Assembly (NCBI GenBank): GCA_003454835.1
Contig: DMTA01000229.1
Coordinates: 1 to 18,422 of the forward strand
Length of the DNA: 18,422 nucleotides
DNA from: Achromobacter sp.
Lineage (GTDB): Bacteria; Pseudomonadota; Gammaproteobacteria; Burkholderiales; Burkholderiaceae_B
Direction: 5' to 3'
In this document: in pieces, positions 6,503-13,119 of the stretch
Numbering within the stretch: position 1 is the stretch's first letter
How the letters are laid out: each line of letters starts with the position of its first letter
The notes under the pieces: model-generated
What the model was told of the DNA's origin: nothing
Databases searched by the model: none
What the model saw: the letters and a program-made list of their open reading frames with translations, nothing else
Made by a program: the position numbers and the translations under genes

Positions 6503-7981
6503 TCAACGCAACACAAACGGATTGCTGGCGGTCGCCCCGCTATTGAGCCAGACGCTCTTGACCTGCAGGAACTCCTTGACGGCGTCCATGCCGTTCTCGC
6601 GCCCCAGCCCCGAATCCTTGTAGCCGCCAAAGGGCGCCATGAAGCTGACCGCACGGTACGTGTTGACCCATACCGTGCCGGCCTTCAAGCGCTCCGACAT
6701 CCGGATCGCGCGGGCGATGTCCTGGGTCCACACCGCGGCGGCCAGTCCGAAGCGGACATCATTGGCAATCCGCAGCGCCTCGGCCTCGTCCTTGAAGCGG
6801 ATGATGGACAGCACCGGCCCGAACACCTCTTCCTGGGCGATGCGCATATCGTTGCGCACGTCGCCGAAGATGGTCGGTTCCACGAACCACCCCTTGCCGC
6901 ATTCCGGCCGTTGCGCGGCCTTGCCGCCCAGCAGCAGCGTTGCCCCCTCATCCCGCGCGATGCGGATGTAATCCAGCACCTTCTGGTATTGGGGCGGCGT
7001 CGTGACCGGCCCGACCTGCGTGGCCGGATCCATCGGATCCCCCAGGCGCGCGGCGCCCGCCAGCGACAGCAGCTTTTCGACAAAGCGGTCGTAGATGCTG
7101 TCATGAAGCAACAGGCGCGAGCCGGCGATGCAGGTTTGCCCGCTTGCCGCGAAGATGCCCGAGATCGCGCCGAACACGGCCTGTTCCAGGTCCGCGTCCT
7201 CGAAGACGATGTTGGGCGACTTGCCGCCCAGTTCCAGCGAGGTGTGCTTGAGCAGGCGCGCGGCCTGCTCGTTGATCAGGCGGCCAGTCTGATCCGAGCC
7301 GGTAAAGGTGACCTTCTGCACCAGCGGATGCTGGACCAGCGCGGCCCCCACTTCCTGGCCATAGCCCGTCACCACGTTCATCACGCCCGGCGGAAACCCA
7401 GCCTCGTCGAACAGTTCCGCGAACTCCAGCGTCGACGCGGAGGTGAACTCCGACGGCTTCACGACCACCGTGCAGCCGGCCGCCAAGGCCGGCGCAACCT
7501 TCCAGCCCAGCAGCAACAAGGGCGAATTCCACGGCGTGATCGCCGCCACCACGCCCAGCGGTTCATGACGCGTGTAGGTGAAATAGCCCTTCTTGTCCAA
7601 GGGCAGCGTCGACCCGTGGATCTTGTCCGCCAGGCCGCCGTAGTAGCGGAACCATTGCGGCAGGTACGTCAGCTGTCCCAGCATCTCGGCGAACAGCTTG
7701 CCGTTGTCCCGGACTTCCGTTTCCGCGAGCTTGCGCGCATCGCGTTCGATGAGATCGGCCAGCCGATACAGCAACCGGCCGCGCTCGGTGGCGGTCAGTT
7801 CCGCCCACGGACCTTCCGAAAAGGCGAAGTGGGCGGCCTGCACCGCCACATCGACGTCTTGCGCGGCCCCGCGCGCAACCCGCGCCCAGGCCTCGCCGGT
7901 GTAGGGGTTCTGCGTCTCGAACCATTCGCCCGAGATCGCAGCGGCCGGCGCGCCCGCAATCCGCATTGAGTAAGTCTTCAT
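6503..7981 (-). CDS. NAD(P)-dependent aldehyde dehydrogenase
   Basis: A complete 492-residue aldehyde dehydrogenase, which oxidises an aldehyde to a carboxylic acid with NAD(P). Seen: ITPWNSP at residues 148-154 (the Asn that stabilises the thiohemiacetal, N152), VVKPSE at 173-177 (cofactor-ribose Lys), FTGS at 226-229, the general base E250 in SLELGGKSPN, the catalytic cysteine C284 in SGQTCIAG, and EEVFGPV further on. The closest general resemblance is to the betaine-aldehyde/hydroxymuconic-semialdehyde group, so specificity is open. The ATG at 7981 is preferred to the GTG directly before it because GGAGG (7987-7991) is 5 bases from the ATG but 2 from the GTG. It lies 51 bases downstream of the decarboxylase subunit genes on the same strand and is likely to oxidise the aldehyde they release. 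Family certain, pathway inferred. Confidence 0.94.
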   Translation of the reverse strand: MKTYSMRIAGAPAAAISGEWFETQNPYTGEAWARVARGAAQDVDVAVQAAHFAFSEGPWAELTATERGRLLYRLADLIERDARKLAETEVRDNGKLFAEMLGQLTYLPQWFRYYGGLADKIHGSTLPLDKKGYFTYTRHEPLGVVAAITPWNSPLLLLGWKVAPALAAGCTVVVKPSEFTSASTLEFAELFDEAGFPPGVMNVVTGYGQEVGAALVQHPLVQKVTFTGSDQTGRLINEQAARLLKHTSLELGGKSPNIVFEDADLEQAVFGAISGIFAASGQTCIAGSRLLLHDSIYDRFVEKLLSLAGAARLGDPMDPATQVGPVTTPPQYQKVLDYIRIARDEGATLLLGGKAAQRPECGKGWFVEPTIFGDVRNDMRIAQEEVFGPVLSIIRFKDEAEALRIANDVRFGLAAAVWTQDIARAIRMSERLKAGTVWVNTYRAVSFMAPFGGYKDSGLGRENGMDAVKEFLQVKSVWLNSGATASNPFVLR

Positions 7982-7986
7982 CACAG

Positions 7987-7991
7987 CCTCC
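7987..7991 (-). promoter_or_regulatory. Ribosome binding site deciding the aldehyde dehydrogenase start
   Basis: GGAGG on the minus strand is 5 bases before the ATG at 7981 and only 2 before the adjoining GTG at 7984, so translation most likely begins at the ATG. Confidence 0.7.
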
Positions 7992-8008
7992 TGGCCTGAA
8001 TGCAGCTT

Positions 8009-8027
8009 GGCAGCCCAGGGGGCTGCC
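8009..8027. repeat. Intercistronic hairpin between decarboxylase and aldehyde dehydrogenase genes
   Basis: GGCAGCC (8009-8015) and GGCTGCC (8021-8027) are perfect inverted arms around a 5-base loop, 5 bases beyond the decarboxylase beta-subunit stop. There is no following T-run on the minus strand. It could stabilise the upstream message or lower expression of the dehydrogenase relative to the decarboxylase. Confidence 0.4.
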
Positions 8028-8032
8028 GCTGC

Positions 8033-8632
8033 TCAGAACGTCGACAATCCCAGCGCGGCCCGGAAGCGGTTCTTGACGTACACGCCGTCGCGCGGCGGCA
8101 GCGCTCGCGGCGGTTCGTCCGGATTGATGAACACCTGGGCGAAGGCGACGCCACGACGCGCCATCACGCGCTCGGCGACCTCGCCCGCCCTGCCCGTTTC
8201 CCTGACGGCAAACGCGTCTTTGATGCCGAACCCCTGCGCCACGGCCACCAGGTCCGTTCCCAGGCTGGTATGGCTGCGCTGCATGCCGGTCTCGCCGAAA
8301 TGGCCGTTGTCCAGCACCACGATGGTCAGGTTCCTGGGCTGCTTGGCGCCGACGGTGCCCAGCGTGCCCACGCCCATCAACTGTTCGCCGTCGCCCGTGA
8401 TGACGAGCACGGGCCGGTCGGGTTGCGCAAGCGCCAGGCCCAAGCCCAGCGCCACGGCGCCGCCCATGGCGCCCCACAGATAGAAATTCTGGTCCCGGTC
8501 CCCCGCGGCAAAAACGTCATAGGACGGAGACCCCAGGCCCGAGACGATCCGCGCGTCGGGCGACGCCGCGATCAGTTGCGACACGAAGGCGCGGCGGTCC
8601 ACGGCGCCCGAAGCATTCAAGGTGGTCGACAT
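8033..8632 (-). CDS. Thiamine-diphosphate 2-oxoacid decarboxylase, beta (cofactor-binding) subunit; sulfopyruvate/phosphonopyruvate decarboxylase-like
   Basis: A complete 199-residue protein equal to the C-terminal (PP) domain of ThDP enzymes. Seen: the ThDP diphosphate/Mg motif beginning GDGEQLMGVG at residues 80-89 and closing with LDNGHFGETG at 107-116 followed by MQRSHT. That ending matches the DNGxxxxTGxQ pattern of sulfopyruvate decarboxylase ComE and phosphonopyruvate decarboxylases. The start used is the ATG at 8632, which overlaps the alpha-subunit TGA by one base (TGATG); GGGAG lies 8 bases before it. This spacing implies translational coupling and a 1:1 complex with the alpha subunit. 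Expected reaction: decarboxylation of a 2-oxoacid to an aldehyde, passed to the aldehyde dehydrogenase encoded next. Sulfo-, phosphono- or plain carboxylate substrates cannot be told apart by eye. Confidence 0.88.
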   Translation of the reverse strand: MSTTLNASGAVDRRAFVSQLIAASPDARIVSGLGSPSYDVFAAGDRDQNFYLWGAMGGAVALGLGLALAQPDRPVLVITGDGEQLMGVGTLGTVGAKQPRNLTIVVLDNGHFGETGMQRSHTSLGTDLVAVAQGFGIKDAFAVRETGRAGEVAERVMARRGVAFAQVFINPDEPPRALPPRDGVYVKNRFRAALGLSTF

Positions 8633-9168
8633 CAGTTGCGCTCCCACTTCTTACGTCCAATCAAGGTTTGCGACAGCAGGACAGCCACCTGCTCGCCGGC
8701 CAGAAATGCGGAGTCGGCAGCGGCACTGACGATCTCTCCGACCTCGTCGGGGTTCGACGCCCGCAGCACCGTGATGCCCATCAGCTCAAGCGCCTGCTGG
8801 GTCGTCTTGCCCATCGGCCCTTGCCAGGGATTGAATTCCGCGTACTCGCCCCGCATCGTCACCAGCGTGAGAAAGGGAAAGTTGCAGCTGCGCAGCAGCG
8901 AGAACATGTTCACGCAATTGCCCACGCCACTGCTTTGCATCAGCAGCGCGGCACGCTGGCCGCCCAGCCACGCGCCACTGACGACGGCGACGCCCTCTTC
9001 TTCGGTGGTCAGGACTACGTCGGTGATTTCCGGATCTAGCTGCGCCTGCCGGATGGCATAGGAATGGCCGGCGTCCGGCACGTAGGCGATCTGGCGGATG
9101 CCGCCGGCTTTCAGCGCGTCGAACGCGGCTTGCTGCCAGGCAGGCGCCTCGGTGGAGGTGGTAGACAT
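8632..9168 (-). CDS. Thiamine-diphosphate 2-oxoacid decarboxylase, alpha (PYR-domain) subunit; sulfopyruvate decarboxylase ComD-like
   Basis: A complete 178-residue protein equal to the N-terminal (PYR) domain that supplies the glutamate activating the ThDP aminopyrimidine. Seen: YVPDAGHSYAI at about residues 29-39, TTEEEGVAVVSGAWLGG at 54-70 (candidate glutamates 56-58), MQSSGVGNCVNMFSLL at 77-92, TMRGEYAEFNPWQGPMG at 104-120, with RG and Q-PMG as in ComD. The small two-subunit form is typical of the sulfopyruvate/phosphonopyruvate group rather than of large fused acetolactate-synthase-like enzymes. It is the first gene of its operon; the ribosome site is weak (GGGAAAT). A LysR gene is divergent, with a conserved dyad element between them. 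The precise 2-oxoacid is not determined. Confidence 0.87.
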   Translation of the reverse strand: MSTTSTEAPAWQQAAFDALKAGGIRQIAYVPDAGHSYAIRQAQLDPEITDVVLTTEEEGVAVVSGAWLGGQRAALLMQSSGVGNCVNMFSLLRSCNFPFLTLVTMRGEYAEFNPWQGPMGKTTQQALELMGITVLRASNPDEVGEIVSAAADSAFLAGEQVAVLLSQTLIGRKKWERN

Positions 9169-9229
9169 GTGTGGATTTCCCGGTGGCTAAGTGCTGCGAG
9201 GCATCTTATATCGCTATAGAATCGCCAAC

Positions 9230-9259
9230 TAAATAGAATTTCGTGATGGAAATCATCAG
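9230..9259 (+). promoter_or_regulatory. Copy 1 of the 30-base LysR-flanking element, candidate operator
   Basis: This copy begins TAAATAGAATTTCGTGATGG and ends in CATCAG; the right part forms TGATG-N5-CATCA (9244-9258). The same element occurs inverted at 10266-10295 with 26 of 30 bases identical, the first 20 without a mismatch. It sits 24 bases upstream of the LysR start and about 60 bases upstream of the divergent decarboxylase start. That is a typical place for a LysR protein to activate the operon and repress itself. A loose minus-strand promoter (TTTAGT, 17 bases, TATAAG at 9210-9205) would put the element at about -32 to -61. Binding by this regulator is inferred. Confidence 0.65.
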
Positions 9260-9283
9260 CCTTGCGCATACCCGGAGCCGCGG

Positions 9284-10216
9284 ATGGACTTGAAGCAACT
9301 GAAGGCGTTTGTGACCGTGGCCGAGACCGGCAGCGTGACCAGCGCCGCCCGCCTGCTGAACATCGTGCAGCCGGCGGTTTCCCGGCAATTGAAGCTGCTG
9401 GAAGACGATATCGGCACGCCGCTCTTCACGCGCGGCCGGCTCGGCATGGAACTGACGGACGCCGGCAAGACGCTCGAGGATTACGCCCGCCGAGCCCTGA
9501 ACGAACTGGACCGCGCCCGCGCCGAGATCCGGCCGTCCAGCGGCACGGTGGGCGGCATCGTCACGGTGGGCCTCTTGCCCAGCACGGCCGACATGCTGTC
9601 CAGCGCGCTGCTGTCCGCGGTGGCGGCCCACTATCCCGGCATCCGCCTGCGGCTGACGTCGGGGTATGCCGGACACCTGCAGTCGTGGCTGGAGACCGGC
9701 GACGTGGACATCGCGTTGCTGTACGAGTCCAAGCAAAATCCCGCGCTGAAGTTCCGCACCTTGCTGGAAGAGAGCCTGTGGTTCGTGGGGCCGCCGGACA
9801 GCGGACTCGATACCCGCACGCCCGTTCGCATGGCCGACATCATCGGCCGGCCGCTTGTGCTGCCGGGCGCGCCGCATGGATTGCGCTCGCTGGTCGAACA
9901 GGCCGCGCGCACGCAAGAGACCGAGCTGCACATCGTGGCCGAGACCAATGCGATGAGCGTGCAAAAGCGCCTGGTGCTGGACGGCCATGGCTACACCATC
10001 CTGCCCTCGATTGCCGTGGCCGACGACGTGGATCGCGCAATCCTGGCTGCTGCCTCGGTCGTGGATCCGCTGCTGGTGCGGCGCATCGTGCTGGCGCAAC
10101 CCGCCACCCGTCCCATCGCCAATTCCGTGCATTGCGTCATGAACGAATTGATCCAATGCGCCCGCGATGCGGTGCGCAGCGCGCGCTGGCCTTCCGCCCG
10201 CTGGTTGGCCAGGTAG
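9284..10216 (+). CDS. LysR-family transcriptional regulator 2 (divergent from decarboxylase operon)
   Basis: A complete 310-residue LysR regulator. Seen: a winged helix-turn-helix at about residues 1-60 (MDLKQLKAFVTVAETGS, AARLLNIVQPAVSRQLKLLE, TPLFTR, LTDAGKTL). The effector domain starts near residue 90 (GGIVTVGLLPSTADML, DVDIALLYES, RPLVLPGAPHGLR, LVLDGHGYTILPSIAV). The sequence style resembles the Nac/Cbl branch. The ATG follows GGAG with 7-base spacing. It is divergent from the decarboxylase-aldehyde dehydrogenase operon and is followed in the same direction by the hydrolase-Bug-Bug genes after 135 bases. Matching inverted elements lie just outside both ends of the gene, which suggests that it regulates both neighbours and itself. 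Confidence 0.94.
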   Translation: MDLKQLKAFVTVAETGSVTSAARLLNIVQPAVSRQLKLLEDDIGTPLFTRGRLGMELTDAGKTLEDYARRALNELDRARAEIRPSSGTVGGIVTVGLLPSTADMLSSALLSAVAAHYPGIRLRLTSGYAGHLQSWLETGDVDIALLYESKQNPALKFRTLLEESLWFVGPPDSGLDTRTPVRMADIIGRPLVLPGAPHGLRSLVEQAARTQETELHIVAETNAMSVQKRLVLDGHGYTILPSIAVADDVDRAILAAASVVDPLLVRRIVLAQPATRPIANSVHCVMNELIQCARDAVRSARWPSARWLAR

Positions 10217-10236
10217 CCAACTGGTCCGCCAACCAG
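10201..10236 (+). terminator. Hairpin at the end of LysR gene 2, possible terminator
   Basis: CTGGTTGG (10201-10208) and CCAACCAG (10229-10236) are perfect 8-base inverted arms. The stop codon lies in the loop, and an alternative smaller stem (GTTGGC/GCCAAC, 10204-10221) is nested in it. There is no T-run, so any terminator action would be non-canonical. It would separate LysR transcription from the hydrolase operon. Confidence 0.35.
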
Positions 10237-10265
10237 ATCGCGCGCCGGCCGCGCCATCTCCCGCC

Positions 10266-10295
10266 GTGATGAAACCCATCACGAAATTCTATTTA
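10266..10295 (-). promoter_or_regulatory. Copy 2 of the 30-base LysR-flanking element (inverted), candidate operator
   Basis: Read on the minus strand it begins with the same 20 bases as copy 1. It ends so as to form a perfect GTGATG-N5-CATCAC dyad (10266-10282). It lies 56 bases before the hydrolase start, in the only AT-rich part of the gap. A weak plus-strand promoter (TTTATT, 17 bases, ATTAAT ending at 10320) overlaps its edge. A repeat this long in a second promoter region points to shared control of the hydrolase-Bug-Bug genes. Confidence 0.65.
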
Positions 10296-10351
10296 TTCGG
10301 CCTTTTCATAACGGATTAATCTGGGACACCTGACAGCGCTATCTGGCCGAC

Positions 10352-11047
10352 ATGTCCCCCCTGATTGATACCGAACTCCCCGCCGGCACAAGGACGGAAA
10401 CCCGGCTGATCCCTGGTCCGGCCGGTCCGCTGGAATTGCTGATTGACCGCCCCGCCACGCCGCGCGTTGGCGTGGCGATCGTTACCCACCCGCAACCGCT
10501 GTTGGGCGGCACCGCTCGCCACAAGATCCCGCACAAACTTGCGCACGGCGTCCGGGACGCCGGATGGCTTGCAATACGGCCCAGCTTTCGGGGCGTGGGC
10601 GCCAGCGCCGGCGTGTATGACCACGGTCTGGGCGAAGCCGAAGACATCCTTGCCGTCGTGCATGCCGTGCGTGCCGAGTCCCCCGATACGCCACTGGCGC
10701 TCATCGGCTTTTCATTCGGCGCTTACGCACTGGCCCACGCGATTCGCGCGCTGACCGACCAGAACGCCGCGCCTGCCGCCGCTATCCTGGCCGGGCTGCC
10801 GGTTGGCGCCGTCGAGGGCGACCGGGTCTACGACACGCCCCCCTTGCCCGCCGACGTGGTGCTGATCCATGGCGAATCGGACACGCAGGCGCCCTTGCAG
10901 CCGCTGCTGGCGTGGGCACGGCCCACCTCCCATCCGATCATCGTCGTCCCCGGCGCGGATCACTTCTTCAATCCTTCGCAGGGCCTGCTGCTGTCCCTGG
11001 TCCTTGCGCATCTTCCCAAGGAGGCCGCCAAGGCTCGTACAGATTGA
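10352..11047 (+). CDS. Alpha/beta hydrolase (small serine hydrolase, dienelactone-hydrolase/YfhR-like)
   Basis: A complete 231-residue alpha/beta-hydrolase. Seen: THPQPLLGGTARHK at residues 45-58 (the oxyanion-side HPxPLxGGT motif of this subgroup), RPSFRGVGASAG at 76-87, the nucleophile elbow GFSFG with S121, the acid D177 in HGESD and the base H204 in GADHFF. It has no signal peptide or membrane segment, so it is cytoplasmic. It would hydrolyse an ester, thioester or lactone; the substrate is unknown. No clear ribosome site precedes the ATG, and no earlier in-frame start is seen. It is followed 69 bases later by two Bug receptor genes on the same strand and preceded by the second copy of the LysR-flanking element, so it may open a regulated operon. 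Confidence 0.85.
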   Translation: MSPLIDTELPAGTRTETRLIPGPAGPLELLIDRPATPRVGVAIVTHPQPLLGGTARHKIPHKLAHGVRDAGWLAIRPSFRGVGASAGVYDHGLGEAEDILAVVHAVRAESPDTPLALIGFSFGAYALAHAIRALTDQNAAPAAAILAGLPVGAVEGDRVYDTPPLPADVVLIHGESDTQAPLQPLLAWARPTSHPIIVVPGADHFFNPSQGLLLSLVLAHLPKEAAKARTD

Positions 11048-11116
11048 TCGCGGCGCCTTTTCACACCTCCCCGACACGCCATCGAGCAAGAGGGAGGGTT
11101 CAACAAGGAGACAAAC

Positions 11117-12085
11117 ATGCGCTTTCCCATCAAGCGTTGGGCGTGCGGCGCCCTCGCATCCGCGTTCAGCGCGGCCGTCATGGCGGCCGCGCCGTATCCG
11201 GACAAACCGATACGCCTCATCGTGCCGTGGCCCGCGGGCGGCTCGGCGGACACCATTGGCCGCTCGCTGGGCGATGCCTTGGGCAAGCGCCTGAATGCGA
11301 CGGTCGTGGTCGAAAACGTGGCGGGCGCCTCCGGCACCATCGCAACCACCCAATTCGCCCGCGCCGCGCCGGACGGCTACACCCTCCTGCTGGCCAGCAG
11401 CTCGGCCAACGTCTCGGCGCCCAACCTGTATGCCAAGGTGCATTTCGACCCGATCAAGGACTTCACGCCGATAGGTGAAGTCGCGCTGGTGCCCAGCGTG
11501 CTCATCGTCCCCGAGAATTCGCCGTTCAAGCGTCCGGCCGACATCGTCGCCGCGGCGCGCAAGCAACCCGGCAAACTGACCTACGGCTCCGGCGGCACCG
11601 GCAACTCGGGACATCTGTCGGGCGAACTGTTTCGCGCGATCAACAAGATCGAGGTCACGCATGTGCCGTACAAGGGCAACAACCCTGCCTTGACCGACCT
11701 GATGGGCGGACGCCTGGACTACATGTTCGACAACGGCGCGATTGGCCACATCCAGAGCCAGCGCGTCCGCGCATTGGCCGTCGCCTCAGACGCCCGGCTC
11801 AAGGCCATTCCCGGCGTGCCCACGTTCGAGGAACTGGGCATGGCGGGCATGCAACTGACCACGTGGTTCGGCCTGGCGGCGCCGGCCGGTACGCCCGCGC
11901 CCATCGTGGACAAGCTGAGCAGCGCCCTGAACGCCGTGATGTCCGATCCCGCCTATTCGCAACGGCTCATCGCCATGGGCGCGGAACTGCGGCAAAGCAC
12001 GCCCGCGGCCTTCACGGCGTTCTGGGCAGAAGAACTGGACCGCTACCGCCAGCTCATCCAGTCCGCAGGCATTCAGGTCAACTGA
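11117..12085 (+). CDS. Bug-family (TctC-like) periplasmic solute receptor 2
   Basis: A complete 322-residue Bug receptor. Seen: a signal peptide (basic start, hydrophobic core to about residue 22, cleavage near VMA/AAA at 23-25), then PDKPIRLIVPWPAGGSADT, VVENVAGASGTIA, PDGYTLLL, YGSGGTGNSGHLSGELF, VPYKGNNPALTDLMGG, VRALAVASDARLKAIPGVP. These are the standard landmarks of the tripartite tricarboxylate receptor family. The start follows AAGGAGACA. It lies between the alpha/beta hydrolase and a second Bug gene, so a double-receptor operon is likely. No permease genes are present; the ligand is unknown, probably a small carboxylate. Confidence 0.94.
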   Translation: MRFPIKRWACGALASAFSAAVMAAAPYPDKPIRLIVPWPAGGSADTIGRSLGDALGKRLNATVVVENVAGASGTIATTQFARAAPDGYTLLLASSSANVSAPNLYAKVHFDPIKDFTPIGEVALVPSVLIVPENSPFKRPADIVAAARKQPGKLTYGSGGTGNSGHLSGELFRAINKIEVTHVPYKGNNPALTDLMGGRLDYMFDNGAIGHIQSQRVRALAVASDARLKAIPGVPTFEELGMAGMQLTTWFGLAAPAGTPAPIVDKLSSALNAVMSDPAYSQRLIAMGAELRQSTPAAFTAFWAEELDRYRQLIQSAGIQVN

Positions 12086-12123
12086 CACGTCATGGCGCAT
12101 GGCAGCCAATCAAGGAGACAAGC

Positions 12124-13080
12124 ATGAAAGCAAACGCATTTCAGCGGATTCTGTTTGCCGGGGCGCTGGCCCTGGCGGCCGGCGCGTCGCACGCCGCGTG
12201 GCCGGACGACCGTCCGATCGAACTGGTGGTGGGTTTCGCGCCCGGCGGCGGCACGGACGTGATGGCGCGGCTGGTGGCCCAGCATATGGAAAAGCGCCTG
12301 GGCGACAAGACCCGGATCATCGTCATCAACAAACCCGGGGCCGGCGGCGAGATCGCCGTGCGCTACGTCGCAGCGGCCAAACCCGACGGCTACACGCTGG
12401 GCATGATCAACGCGCCCGGCTTCGTGTATCTGCCGGTCAGCAAGGGCGCGAAGTACAAGCCCGACGACATCCGGCTCATCGCCCGGCTGGTCGACGACCC
12501 GCTGCTCTTTATCAAGCGACGCGGATCGAAAGCGCCGGACGACCTGCCGGCGCTCGTCACAAAGCTGAAGCAATCGCCCGAATCGCTGTCCTTCGGCCAT
12601 AGCGGCGACGGCACCACCGGGCATCTGGCGCTGATGGACATGGAGCGCAGCCAGAACGTGCGCGGCACCAGCGTGCCGTTCAAGGGCGGCGGCGACATCC
12701 GTCTGGGCATCCTGGGAGATCACATCGACTACGGCTTGATTACCGTGAGCGAGGTGCCGGAACTGGTCGACCCGAAAGGCCCCTTCGAGGCCATCGCCAT
12801 CGCCAGCGACAACCGCCACAACAACATCCCCACCGCAGCGGAATCCGGGGTGACGCTGCGGTATTCGTCCGAGCGCGGCATGGGCGGCCCGGCGACGTTG
12901 CCGGACGCCATCCGCGACAAGCTGGAACAGGCGCTTCAAGACACCCTCAAAGATCCCGCCTTCCTGGCGGCATCGGGGCGCGACGCGGCGGTGCTGGCCT
13001 TTCAGCCGGGCGAGGAATGGCGGGCCAGCCTGGCCCGGCAGACACAAGCCTTCCAGCAAGAGGCCGCCGCGAAAAAGTAG
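12124..13080 (+). CDS. Bug-family (TctC-like) periplasmic solute receptor 3, divergent member
   Basis: A complete 318-residue receptor, 38 bases after receptor 2. The start is the ATG after AAGGAGACA; the frame stays open upstream but that part is a shadow of the preceding gene. Seen: a signal peptide ending ASHA at residue 24, GFAPGGGTDVMARLVAQHM, NKPGAGGEIAVRYVAAAKPDGYTL, FGHSGDGTTGHLALMDME, VPFKGGGDIRLGILGDHIDYG, AIAIASDNRHNNIPTAAESG. It is more divergent than the other receptors: YVPLK-type positions are altered, and it carries a basic stretch FIKRRGSK where other Bug proteins have a neutral segment. Tandem unlike receptors in one operon suggest two related ligands, or one receptor used for sensing. 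The ligand is unknown. Confidence 0.9.
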   Translation: MKANAFQRILFAGALALAAGASHAAWPDDRPIELVVGFAPGGGTDVMARLVAQHMEKRLGDKTRIIVINKPGAGGEIAVRYVAAAKPDGYTLGMINAPGFVYLPVSKGAKYKPDDIRLIARLVDDPLLFIKRRGSKAPDDLPALVTKLKQSPESLSFGHSGDGTTGHLALMDMERSQNVRGTSVPFKGGGDIRLGILGDHIDYGLITVSEVPELVDPKGPFEAIAIASDNRHNNIPTAAESGVTLRYSSERGMGGPATLPDAIRDKLEQALQDTLKDPAFLAASGRDAAVLAFQPGEEWRASLARQTQAFQQEAAAKK

Positions 13081-13089
13081 GCGCCTGAT

Positions 13090-13118
13090 GCCAGGCAGCG
13101 CCTGCCGCGCCGCCTGGC
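13090..13118. terminator. Hairpin in a convergent gap, possible bidirectional terminator
   Basis: GCCAGGC (13090-13096) and GCCTGGC (13112-13118) pair perfectly. A competing inner stem GGCAG/CTGCC (13094-13106) overlaps them. The structure fills the 39-base gap between the convergent Bug 3 and LysR 3 stop codons. No T-run is present on either strand. Confidence 0.45.
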
Positions 13119-13119
13119 T

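Noticed and set aside
6011..7969. A 652-codon open frame on the plus strand opposite the aldehyde dehydrogenase and overlapping LysR 1
   Set aside because: Its composition is the Arg/Gly/His-rich pattern of an antisense shadow in GC-rich DNA, it has no family motif, and the opposite strand encodes an intact enzyme.
9206..10282. A 358-codon minus-strand open frame covering the whole LysR 2 gene and both flanking elements
   Set aside because: Antisense shadow of an intact LysR gene; no family motif, and its ends run through the intergenic repeats.
9230..10295. The inverted repeats around LysR 2 as ends of a small mobile element
   Set aside because: No transposase lies between them, no flanking target duplication is visible, and the copies carry an inner dyad and lie in promoter gaps, which fits operators better.
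11863..12123. An N-terminal extension of Bug receptor 3 of 87 codons
   Set aside because: It overlaps receptor 2 in another frame, and the ATG at 12124 has a strong ribosome site followed by a signal peptide.
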